16,072 nucleotides of DNA from positions 1 to 16,072 of the forward strand of contig JBHBDS010000121.1 in NCBI GenBank assembly GCA_041784625.1, written 5' to 3'. Positions 6,955 to 13,716 of this stretch are shown one piece after another. A model generated the notes under the pieces. That model was not told the origin of the DNA and ran no database searches. It saw only the letters and a program-made list of their open reading frames with translations. Within the stretch, counting starts at the first letter, position 1, and the number at the start of each line of letters is the position of its first letter. This DNA comes from JAUNKE01 sp041784625. Its GTDB lineage: Bacteria > Bacillota > Clostridia > Peptostreptococcales > Filifactoraceae. The position numbers and the translations under genes are program-made.

Positions 6955-7767
6955 TTAGTATCGTTGAATCTCCACAAGCGAAACATTTTCAAATGGATGA
7001 TTCAAAAACTCTTCCCCGAGCTTTTGGAATCGCTCCGGCAAGTCGGAAACAAAAAATTTGTGCTCCACTTCCCGCTCGCCACAATACAGCAGCGATGTTT
7101 GCTCCAAGAGCTGCTTGAGTCTTAGTGCGGTTTCGACCGCTGGGTTGATCAAATTGATTTTGCCCTCGGTCACTTTATAAATCGTGTCGTGCAAAATTGG
7201 GTAATGCGTACAGCCCATCACGAGCGTATCGATATCTTTGTCCGAAAAATATTCCAGATATTCTCTCGCCGTCAGCTCGGCAACCTTGGTATTGCCCCAG
7301 CCCTCTTCAACAATCGGTACAAAGAGCGGACATGCTTTGGCAAAAACCTCGGCATGCGGATCTCGCTGAAAAATTTCTTGCTCATACGCTTTGGAGTTGA
7401 TCGTCCCTGCCGTCCCGATGATGCCGATTCGTTTGTTCTTCGTCGTTTGGATTGCGCCTGACGCTCCTGGTTTGATCACACCGATTATTGGAATATTGTA
7501 TCGCTCCTGCGCTGCGGCGAGACTTCTTGCGCTCGCTGTGTTGCACGCTATCACGATCGCTTTTACATTATTTTCTAGCAAAAAATTGATCGACTGAAAA
7601 GTATATTTTGTTACGGTTTCCGAAGAACGAGAACCATAGGGAACTCTTGCCGTATCGCCAAAATAGATGATTTCTTCATTCGGAAGCACCTTGGTAATTT
7701 CCTTGAACACGGTCAAGCCCCCAAGACCCGAATCAAAAACGCCGATCGCTTTATCTCTTTTGTTCAT
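6955..7767 (-). CDS. murI: Glutamate racemase MurI
   Basis: Cofactor-independent racemase converting L- to D-glutamate for peptidoglycan. It is 270 residues long, typical for the family. The N-terminal signature is VFDSGLGGLTV with Asp12. The two catalytic cysteines sit in IVIACNTASA (Cys75) and VMGCTHYP (Cys186, with His188). A GDTARVPYG block (38-45 region) is also a family hallmark. The open frame extends further upstream to a TTG at 7782, but the ATG at 7767 has GGAGG four bases upstream and gives the standard N-terminus. The start lies within the end of ddl: the last 17 bases of ddl are read in a second frame by murI, so the two are translationally coupled. Together they supply two D-amino-acid steps of the cell wall. 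Confidence 0.97.
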   Translation of the reverse strand: MNKRDKAIGVFDSGLGGLTVFKEITKVLPNEEIIYFGDTARVPYGSRSSETVTKYTFQSINFLLENNVKAIVIACNTASARSLAAAQERYNIPIIGVIKPGASGAIQTTKNKRIGIIGTAGTINSKAYEQEIFQRDPHAEVFAKACPLFVPIVEEGWGNTKVAELTAREYLEYFSDKDIDTLVMGCTHYPILHDTIYKVTEGKINLINPAVETALRLKQLLEQTSLLYCGEREVEHKFFVSDLPERFQKLGEEFLNHPFENVSLVEIQRY

Positions 7768-8797
7768 AATCCTCCATCGCAAGGTCGATTAACCCGCTGA
7801 TAATATTCTGATACGAAATGCCTACATGGTTAAGAAGCTTCGGATACATACTAATTTCCGTAAAACCTGGCAGCGTATTGATTTCGTTCAAAAAAATCTT
7901 CTTACTCTTTCTATCGACAAAAAAATCCACTCTCGATATGCCTCGACAATTCATCAGATCAAAAACTTCTTTCGCAATTTGCTTGATCTCTTGCGAAATT
8001 TCTGCTGGTAAATCCGCTGGAATCTGCCAAGTCGTATTGTTCTTTTTGTATTTTGTGTCGTATGCATAAAAATCGTCATTGACCATCAGCTCACCTGGCT
8101 CCGACACAATCGTCTCCTTGCCATTTTGAAAAACAGCGACTTCGATCTCTCGTGCATCAATGCCCTCTTCCACCACAATTTTGCGGTCGAACTTCATCGC
8201 CTCCAAAACTGCTGCTTCAAGTTGCGACATATCCGTCACTTTGGTGATTCCAACGCTCGAGCCCATATTCGCTGGTTTGACAAAAACTGGGAACGAAAAA
8301 TCCGAAAGTTTCTTGCGCAAAACATCCAGCGATTCATCCTGCTGAAAAATCACATATCTCGCTTGCGGAATGCTTTGCGAGTCAAAAATTTCTTTTGCAA
8401 TCGCCTTGTCCATACAAAGTGCCGATGCGAGCACGCCACAGCCAACGTATGGAATCTGCGCATACTCCAAAATTCCTTGGAGTTTTCCATCTTCGCCAAA
8501 TGGTCCGTGCAACACGGGAAAAATACAGTCCAAAATAATTTTCTCTGTATCATAAATCGCCACCGAGCCATCTGCTCCGAGCAAATCTACTTTTGCAGAG
8601 CTCGCATGATCTTCCCAGCAACCATTTTTGAGATGTTCCAAGTCCGAATTGTAATATTTGAACTGCCCGGTTTTGGTAATCCCAATCAACACAGGATTGT
8701 ATTTTTCTCGATCAATATTGTTCACAATCGAAAGCGCCGAGATGCACGACACCTCATGCTCCGCCGATTTTCCGCCAAACATTATTCCTATATTCAT
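7751..8797 (-). CDS. ddl: D-alanine--D-alanine ligase Ddl
   Basis: ATP-grasp ligase that makes the D-Ala-D-Ala dipeptide for MurF. The 348-residue protein shows GGKSAEHEVS at the N-terminus (Glu15), LHGPFGEDG (97-104), the ATP-binding KPANMGSSVGITK (174-186), and the metal- and product-binding EINTLPGFTEISMYP (305-319). The omega-loop reads FYAYDTKY with Tyr250. In known D-Ala-D-Lac ligases of Leuconostoc and Lactobacillus a Phe occupies the matching place, so a D-Ala-D-Ala product is expected. The frame opens at an ATG at 8836 without a ribosome site. The ATG at 8797 has GGAGG four bases upstream and gives the canonical MNIGIMFGGKS start. It follows ispE after 108 bases and overlaps murI by 17. 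Confidence 0.97.
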   Translation of the reverse strand: MNIGIMFGGKSAEHEVSCISALSIVNNIDREKYNPVLIGITKTGQFKYYNSDLEHLKNGCWEDHASSAKVDLLGADGSVAIYDTEKIILDCIFPVLHGPFGEDGKLQGILEYAQIPYVGCGVLASALCMDKAIAKEIFDSQSIPQARYVIFQQDESLDVLRKKLSDFSFPVFVKPANMGSSVGITKVTDMSQLEAAVLEAMKFDRKIVVEEGIDAREIEVAVFQNGKETIVSEPGELMVNDDFYAYDTKYKKNNTTWQIPADLPAEISQEIKQIAKEVFDLMNCRGISRVDFFVDRKSKKIFLNEINTLPGFTEISMYPKLLNHVGISYQNIISGLIDLAMEDYEQKR

Positions 8798-8905
8798 ACT
8801 TCCTCCACTCGCTTTACCACTTACCGTTCGAATCATCCATTAGTTGCCGCTGCGCCAATTTTTTCAAATTTCTCAATGAACTTTTATCCCATTTCTTTCA
8901 AGAAA
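8798..8905 (-). other. Intergenic gap between ispE and ddl
   Basis: This 108-base gap is one of the two larger breaks in the iscS-to-murI run. It begins with a weak six-base inverted repeat (TTTCTT/AAGAAA) just after the ispE stop. I see no convincing terminator or promoter. A short open frame of about 16 codons is present but has no start codon with a ribosome site. Confidence 0.4.
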
Positions 8906-10000
8906 TTATTCTTCGCAAAATGTCAGCGATTCTTTCGCAGTTTTAGTTCGAAAAACTTTTTCGTATTTGCTCGAGAAGAATTTTTCTGCCACATCGAGTT
9001 TGCCCTCGTCCTCAAAAATCCCAAACACCGTCGAACCCGAGCCAGACATCAGTGCTTTTTTGCAGCCAAAGTTTTCCAATTGCTCGATGATTTCTTCCAT
9101 CTCTGGCGCAAAATGAAGGCTCTTGCGATACATTCCGTTGAACATATTTTTGTATATTATTTTATGAGTGTTATGATTCTCGCCTTCGCAAAATTTTCTG
9201 TCACTAAAATTCTTGTCATCGTAATTTGTTTCGATACTATTTTTTTCGCCAAATTTACTTTTCTTGCAATTTTTTTCAGTGCTCTCCTCGTCGCAACTGT
9301 TTTTTTCTGAGTTATTCTTGCTATCATTTGATCGCAGGCAATTATTATCCCTACTGTCATCAAAACCTATTTTCTCTATCGCTTGGACGATGTTTTGGGT
9401 TCGCTTTCCATCAGAGTAATCTTCTTTGTCCAAAATCGCAAACAATGCTCTCGTCGAAACATTGCTCGGAGGTTTGACAATAAGCAGTTTCAAATCCAGC
9501 GGCGACAAATGCGTCAGCACATCCCCGATTCCCTCTGCTTTGCAGGTTCCTCCATAGAGACAAAACGGGACGTCCGCACCGAGCTCCTTGGCTAGTTGAT
9601 GCAATCTTTTCTTTGCGATAGGAAAGTCATACAGCTGATTCAAGCCAGCAAGCACTGCCGCAGCATCCGTGCTCCCTCCCGCCATCCCAGCTTCCATCGG
9701 GATATTTTTCTCCAAAAATATTTTACAGCCGCCCACAACTCTTGTTTCACCATAAAATTTTTCTGCCGCTTTGTAGCAAAGATTATCCTCACCGTTTAGC
9801 GAAGGAATGGAGCAGGCAAACTCGATAAGATTCTTTTGGGTTTGCTCTGCACCGATTTCAGTCGTTTTTTCTATTGTAATTGTATCACAAATATCCACGC
9901 TCTGCATAATCGATAGCAAATCGTGGTAGCCATTTTGCATTTTGCCAAGTATTTCGAGCGAGAGGTTTATTTTTGCTCTCGCCTTGATTGTTATTTTCAT
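8906..10000 (-). CDS. ispE: 4-diphosphocytidyl-2-C-methyl-D-erythritol kinase IspE with a large internal insertion
   Basis: GHMP-family kinase of the MEP isoprenoid pathway, phosphorylating CDP-ME at the 2-hydroxyl. Family features: KARAKINLSLEILGK (Lys10), glycine-rich ATP loop PMEAGMAGGSTDAA (101-114), catalytic-region GADVPFCLYGG (141-151), and C-terminal ALMSGSGSTVFGIF (316-329). IspE proteins are usually about 280-300 residues; this one is 364. The excess lies at about residues 212-283, between NIVQAIEK and KNMFNGMYRKSL. It is a hydrophilic block of which about 70 percent is Asn, Lys, Ser, Glu or Asp, with Glu-Lys-Asn-Ser/Cys recurring. Reading frame and both flanks are intact, so the enzyme is probably functional. 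The start ATG lies one base after the cyclophilin stop and lacks an obvious ribosome site, suggesting coupled translation. Confidence 0.95.
   Translation of the reverse strand: MKITIKARAKINLSLEILGKMQNGYHDLLSIMQSVDICDTITIEKTTEIGAEQTQKNLIEFACSIPSLNGEDNLCYKAAEKFYGETRVVGGCKIFLEKNIPMEAGMAGGSTDAAAVLAGLNQLYDFPIAKKRLHQLAKELGADVPFCLYGGTCKAEGIGDVLTHLSPLDLKLLIVKPPSNVSTRALFAILDKEDYSDGKRTQNIVQAIEKIGFDDSRDNNCLRSNDSKNNSEKNSCDEESTEKNCKKSKFGEKNSIETNYDDKNFSDRKFCEGENHNTHKIIYKNMFNGMYRKSLHFAPEMEEIIEQLENFGCKKALMSGSGSTVFGIFEDEGKLDVAEKFFSSKYEKVFRTKTAKESLTFCEE
9150..9370 (-). repeat. Low-complexity, degenerate-repeat insertion within ispE
   Basis: The coding strand here is A-rich and visibly poorer in G+C than its flanks. 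A unit starting GAAAAAAA and followed by codons for Asn/Ser/Cys occurs three times (encoding EKNS, EKNC, EKNS). A later pair, encoding DDKNFSD and DRKF, looks like a further diverged copy. The pattern suggests growth by slippage or local duplication; boundaries are approximate. Confidence 0.6.
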
Positions 10001-10001
10001 C

Positions 10002-10520
10002 TTACAGTTTGTTTGGAGCAGGATATTCTACGCCAAAAGTCTCAACGGTCACTTCCTCCATCACTTCATCTGCTCTCGGCTTGTCACGCATATCCGTTTT
10101 GACTCGCTCAATGTCCATCACATATTCCAATCCTTCAATGACCATCCCAAATGCAGCATAGTTTTCGTCCAGATGAGGCGATGTCGATGTCATGAGGAAA
10201 AACTGAGAGCCTGCAGAATCTGGCGCCATCGATCTTGCCATCGAAATCACGCCCGGTGTGTGCTGCAAATCATTTTGGAAGCCGTTGGAAGTAAATTCTC
10301 CCTTGATTTTGTATCCTGGTCCGCCCATTCCTGTACCGGTTGGGTCTCCTCCTTGGATCATAAAACCTTGGATTACTCGGTGAAAAATCAGTCCGTTATA
10401 AAAACCCTCGTTCACAAGTGAAACAAAATTGTTTACGGTCTCGGGTGCAATTTGCGGATAAAGTTCAATTTTTACGATTCCTCGGTCTTTAATTTTCATG
10501 GTTACAATTGGATTGCTCAT
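10002..10520 (-). CDS. Cyclophilin-type peptidyl-prolyl cis-trans isomerase
   Basis: A 172-residue cytoplasmic cyclophilin that would catalyse proline isomerisation during folding. Active-site motifs are intact: FHRVIQGFMIQGGDPTGTG (residues 46-64, with Arg48, Phe53 and Gln56) and SQFFLMT (105-111). Where human CypA has the cyclosporin-contacting Trp121, this protein reads PHLDENYAAFG with His116, as in many bacterial forms. There is no signal peptide or lipoprotein motif. The ATG has AAAGGAAA about seven bases upstream, within a leader rich in A. The ispE start follows the stop by one base, making these two a tight pair. Its upstream gap of about 100 bases holds a 39-codon open frame that ends across this start. 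Confidence 0.96.
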   Translation of the reverse strand: MSNPIVTMKIKDRGIVKIELYPQIAPETVNNFVSLVNEGFYNGLIFHRVIQGFMIQGGDPTGTGMGGPGYKIKGEFTSNGFQNDLQHTPGVISMARSMAPDSAGSQFFLMTSTSPHLDENYAAFGMVIEGLEYVMDIERVKTDMRDKPRADEVMEEVTVETFGVEYPAPNKL

Positions 10521-10636
10521 AATAATTTCCTTTCTTCATCTAAATATTTTTTTCTTATAAAATCTTTTGCGTTAATTTCACTAATTTTTATATTTTCATC
10601 AAAAATTCTCTTCGCTCGATTACTCCTCAATCCCAT
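10517..10636 (-). CDS. Possible small ORF between folC and the cyclophilin gene
   Basis: An ATG at 10636 inside the last codons of folC opens a +1 frame of 39 codons. It runs through the whole gap and stops at a TGA that overlaps the ATG of the cyclophilin gene (ATGA). The predicted peptide is charged, with Ile/Lys/Glu-rich stretches such as IFDENIKISEINAKDF and YLDEERKLL. No good ribosome site precedes the ATG; only the distance-poor GTGAGA lies nearby. The AT-rich, purine-rich leader could create such a frame by chance. I recognise no family. It could be a translated leader or coupling peptide, or nothing. Confidence 0.2.
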   Translation of the reverse strand: MGLRSNRAKRIFDENIKISEINAKDFIRKKYLDEERKLL

Positions 10637-12065
10637 AAATCTCACGGAGCTTGGTTCTTGCTGCACCAATCATATAGAGCGAGCCTGCATAGATGATTGC
10701 CACATTTTCTCCTCCAAGAGATTGCGCATACTGAGTCGCATCCGAAATGGATTTTTGAATCTCCAGTTTTGCGGACGTGAATTTTTTCAATATCGTCAGA
10801 AATTCTTCTGCTCCCATCGCTCGTGGATTGTCTGGCTCTGTGATGACAATTCGCTTGAACAATGGCGCAAGTATCGACACCACGCCTTCGATGTCCTTAT
10901 CCTTGAGCATCCCGATGACAAGAATTTTTGGAGTATGCAGCAAATTCTTCTCCAGATAACTCGCTAGCGCTTGCGCTCCATCAAGGTTATGTGCGCCATC
11001 GAGAATCGTCAGCGGCTTTTTGCAAAGAATTTCGGTACGACCTTTCCATTTGGCATTTTTGGCAGCCTCTTTGATTTGCTCAAGCAAAATTGGTTGAATC
11101 AATTTTTTACGCTCCAGCACCTTGATCGCAGTGAGCGCCGTCTGTAAATTTTTCTGCTGATGATCGCCCGCTAAGCGGATAAAAATGTCTTCGTATTTTT
11201 CGCCCAGCACTTCGAGGTCAAAAATCTGTCCATCGATGCTGCTGCTTTTCGCTGCGATTTTTTCAGACTCGGTGACAAAAAGCTCCGAACCCATCGCCTG
11301 TGCCTGCAATCGTATCTGCTCCTCGAGTTCCTTCGCCTGATGATAGAGCACTGCTGGACGACTTTGCTTAATAATTTTGGATTTGGTTCTTGCAATTTTG
11401 ATAAGATCGTCGCCGAGATAATCGACATGGTCGATGCTGATGGATGTGATGACAGACAAGATTGGGTCGATCGTGTTGGTCGCATCGAGCTCCCCGCCGA
11501 GCCCTACCTCGAGCACGACATAATCCACTTCTTGCTCAAAATAATATTGGTACGCCAGTGCGGTCGTGATTTCAAACTCCGTTGGCGCAGGATTCCCCTC
11601 TGCGATGTACTTTTCAACAGCGAGCTTTGTTTTTTCCAGCGCATTTGCTAGTTCTTCGTCCGAAATATTTTTTCGATTGATCTGGATTCGCTCGTTGAAA
11701 GTCTCCAAATACGGCGAGGTGTAGAGTCCCACACGATAACCCAGCGCAATCAACATCTCTGAAATAAAAGTGCAGGTAGAACCCTTGCCATTCGTTCCAC
11801 CAACGTGAATGAACTTGAGATTTTTTTCAGGATTGCCAAGATAGCGCAAAATATTCGAGATCGAATACAGTCCCAGCGCAGTTCCCTTGGGTGCATTGTG
11901 CAGATAATCCATGGCAGAATTATTGTCCGACAAATTTTCCTCGGAAGAACTCATCTTTTCTTGCTCGTTCTCGGAAAATTTCGCCAATGAATCCTGCTCG
12001 ATGGATTTTTTTTGACTCATCATAATTCCTTTGGATTCCATTTGATTTACATTATTTTCTCTCAC
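10620..12065 (-). CDS. folC: Bifunctional dihydrofolate/folylpolyglutamate synthase FolC
   Basis: Mur-ligase-family enzyme that adds glutamate to dihydropteroate and to folates. Diagnostic features: HVGGTNGKGSTCTFI (P-loop at residues 90-96), GLYTSPYLETFNERIQIN, LEVGLGGELDATN, SITSISIDHVDYLGD, and late-domain ILDGAHNLDGAQAL. The C-terminal end is complete. FolC proteins normally begin close to the Tyr-Leu-His segment, here at about residue 54. This one carries a low-complexity leader rich in Ser, Glu, Asn, Lys and Gln. Two starts are plausible: GTG at 12065, overlapping the GNAT stop as GTGA with AAGGAA upstream, or ATG at 12020 with AAAGGA six bases upstream. Both leave an extension, of about 52 or 37 residues. 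Confidence 0.95.
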   Translation of the reverse strand: MRENNVNQMESKGIMMSQKKSIEQDSLAKFSENEQEKMSSSEENLSDNNSAMDYLHNAPKGTALGLYSISNILRYLGNPEKNLKFIHVGGTNGKGSTCTFISEMLIALGYRVGLYTSPYLETFNERIQINRKNISDEELANALEKTKLAVEKYIAEGNPAPTEFEITTALAYQYYFEQEVDYVVLEVGLGGELDATNTIDPILSVITSISIDHVDYLGDDLIKIARTKSKIIKQSRPAVLYHQAKELEEQIRLQAQAMGSELFVTESEKIAAKSSSIDGQIFDLEVLGEKYEDIFIRLAGDHQQKNLQTALTAIKVLERKKLIQPILLEQIKEAAKNAKWKGRTEILCKKPLTILDGAHNLDGAQALASYLEKNLLHTPKILVIGMLKDKDIEGVVSILAPLFKRIVITEPDNPRAMGAEEFLTILKKFTSAKLEIQKSISDATQYAQSLGGENVAIIYAGSLYMIGAARTKLREIYGIEE

Positions 12066-12523
12066 TGCGATTCCTTTTTCCCCGATTCTTCGCTCGGGAA
12101 TTTTTCCCAGCGCATAAAAAGTTCTTCTTCATTGGTGTTCACGTCTTTTTGCGTGTAAAGCTCCACAAATCCATTCTTCTCAAAAAATTTCACAGCAGCC
12201 TCATTCGCACGTGCGACAGAAGCAAAAAGAATTTCGTGTTTGCCCTTGGCAAAATCCAAAAGTTTCGTCCCAATTCCACGACGATAGCCGTCGCTCGAGA
12301 CGATGATCGCAAGAATGCTTGCATCGTCATCCCACAGAATCAGTCCCTGGATTTTTTCGTTTTTCTCATAGACATAGCATTCTTTTGGAAAATATTCCGT
12401 GCGCATCTTCTCTGCTTGATTGTCCCAATAACTTTCGGGTACAAAGTGGTGTGCTTTTTTGATTTCTGAAAGCCACAGCTGCAATGCAGGATTCATATCC
12501 TTTTTTTCTAATTCTCTAATCAT
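12062..12523 (-). CDS. GNAT-family N-acetyltransferase (YiaC/YjaB-like)
   Basis: A 153-residue GNAT protein predicted to transfer acetyl from acetyl-CoA to an unknown amine. The acetyl-CoA pyrophosphate-binding motif is YRRGIGTKLL (80-89), preceded by the ILAIIVSSD strand; the C-terminal motif is ANEAAVKFFEKNGF (106-119). The N-terminal WLSEIKKAHHFVPESYW block resembles that of E. coli YiaC and YjaB, small acetyltransferases of which YiaC has been reported to acetylate protein lysines. That resemblance is from memory of the family and does not prove substrate. AGAGG lies six bases before the ATG, and thiI ends eight bases upstream. Its stop overlaps the possible GTG start of folC. The short Lys/Ser/Glu tail after residue 142 is variable. 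Confidence 0.9.
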   Translation of the reverse strand: MIRELEKKDMNPALQLWLSEIKKAHHFVPESYWDNQAEKMRTEYFPKECYVYEKNEKIQGLILWDDDASILAIIVSSDGYRRGIGTKLLDFAKGKHEILFASVARANEAAVKFFEKNGFVELYTQKDVNTNEEELFMRWEKFPSEESGKKESQ

Positions 12524-12531
12524 AAGCGCCT

Positions 12532-13713
12532 CTACAGATTTTCTACCAGAATGATTTCTTTGTTCTCAATTGCCTCGTTTACCAATGTTTCAATATCCAG
12601 CACTTCCTCTGCCGCCAGAATTTTTTCCATTTTCGGCTTGGTCGCTGGTTTTTTTGGCAAAAATACGGTGCAACAATCTTCCTCAGGAATAATCGACGTT
12701 TCGAAAGTGCCAATTTTTTTTGCAACCTCAATGATCTCTTCCTTGTCGAAAGAAATCAGCGGACGAATCACTGGCAACATTTCTACCGCCGCATTGGTCG
12801 CCGTAAGTCCCTCAATCGTCTGCGATGCCACTTGTCCGATGCTCTCCCCTGTAATCAGCGCGCCCGAGCCCTGATCGATGGCAATTTTTTCAGCAATTCG
12901 CATCATAAAACGTCTGGAGAGAATCGTCATCAGCTCCTCTGGACAATGCTCATTGATTTGTTTTTGGATCGGCAGAAGATTGACCTTGTGAATCGCAATT
13001 TTGCCTGTATAATCCGAAACGATTCGCGCAAGATCCTCCACTTTTTGCGCAGACTTCTCGCTCGTAAATGGGAATGAGTGAAAATGCACCGCATCGATTG
13101 CCAACCCCCGCTTGCTCGCTAGATAAGTCGCAACAGGCGAATCGATTCCGCCCGAGAGCAGTACCGTCGCTTTGCCATTGATTCCCACTGGCAGTCCGCC
13201 GATCCCCATCATTTTGTTCGTGTACAAAATGCTTGTGCCCTCACGAAGTTCGGCAAAAATATTGAGATCAGGATTGTGCACATCCACCTTGAGTTTCTTT
13301 TTGGAATGTGCCAAAATATTGCCCGCAATATCTCGCACCATATCGGGTGATTTCATCGGAAAATTTTTGTCCGATCGCTTGACTTCCAGCTTAAAGGATG
13401 CAAACTCTTTGTTCTCCGTCATATAGTCAAAGAGTTCTCTCGCTTTGCTTTTTAGCGCTTCATAGCCACCGTCAAATTTGATCGCTGGCGAAAAACTCAC
13501 CACGCCAAAAACTTTTCCCAAGCGACGAATCACCTGCGGCATAATTTCTTCGCTCGCATCGATGTATATTCTGCCGTCGCCTTTGTACACCTCGTAGCCT
13601 TGGAGTCCCATCAACTGTTTCTTGATATTTTTGATGAGCCGTTTTTCAAAAGTTGCACGGTTGTCGCCCTTGATGGCAATCTCTCCGTTTCGAATGATAA
13701 TTGTGTTAAACAT
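12532..13713 (-). CDS. thiI: tRNA 4-thiouridine synthase ThiI (no rhodanese domain)
   Basis: ThiI adenylates U8 of tRNA and installs sulfur to give 4-thiouridine; in some bacteria it also feeds thiazole synthesis. The 393-residue protein has an N-terminal ferredoxin-like region, a THUMP domain (about 60-165), and a PP-loop ATPase with LLSGGIDSPVATYL (185-198). The sequence ends soon after EEDCCTVFLPKKPATKP, where Cys347/Cys348 occupy the region of the conserved catalytic Cys344 of E. coli ThiI. The C-terminal rhodanese domain of E. coli ThiI is absent, as in B. subtilis, where the adjacent NifZ desulfurase supplies sulfur. Here too a cysteine desulfurase gene lies directly upstream, three bases away, and its last codons contain the AAAGGAT ribosome site of thiI. 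Confidence 0.97.
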   Translation of the reverse strand: MFNTIIIRNGEIAIKGDNRATFEKRLIKNIKKQLMGLQGYEVYKGDGRIYIDASEEIMPQVIRRLGKVFGVVSFSPAIKFDGGYEALKSKARELFDYMTENKEFASFKLEVKRSDKNFPMKSPDMVRDIAGNILAHSKKKLKVDVHNPDLNIFAELREGTSILYTNKMMGIGGLPVGINGKATVLLSGGIDSPVATYLASKRGLAIDAVHFHSFPFTSEKSAQKVEDLARIVSDYTGKIAIHKVNLLPIQKQINEHCPEELMTILSRRFMMRIAEKIAIDQGSGALITGESIGQVASQTIEGLTATNAAVEMLPVIRPLISFDKEEIIEVAKKIGTFETSIIPEEDCCTVFLPKKPATKPKMEKILAAEEVLDIETLVNEAIENKEIILVENL

Positions 13714-13716
13714 ACT

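Noticed and set aside
7768..7782. Upstream TTG extension of murI
   Set aside because: The TTG at 7782 has no spaced ribosome site, while the ATG at 7767 has GGAGG and gives the conserved N-terminus.
8838..8890. Short open frame of about 16 codons between ispE and ddl
   Set aside because: No usable start codon with a ribosome site, and short enough to arise by chance.
8126..9310. 394-codon plus-strand open frame
   Set aside because: It runs antisense through ddl, the gap and the ispE insertion. Its product is rich in Phe, Arg and His without family motifs; both opposite genes have full catalytic motifs.
9150..9370. Intein or mobile element inside ispE
   Set aside because: No splice-junction Cys/Ser and His-Asn motifs, no inverted repeats or target duplication, and far too short for an intein; repeat expansion explains it better.
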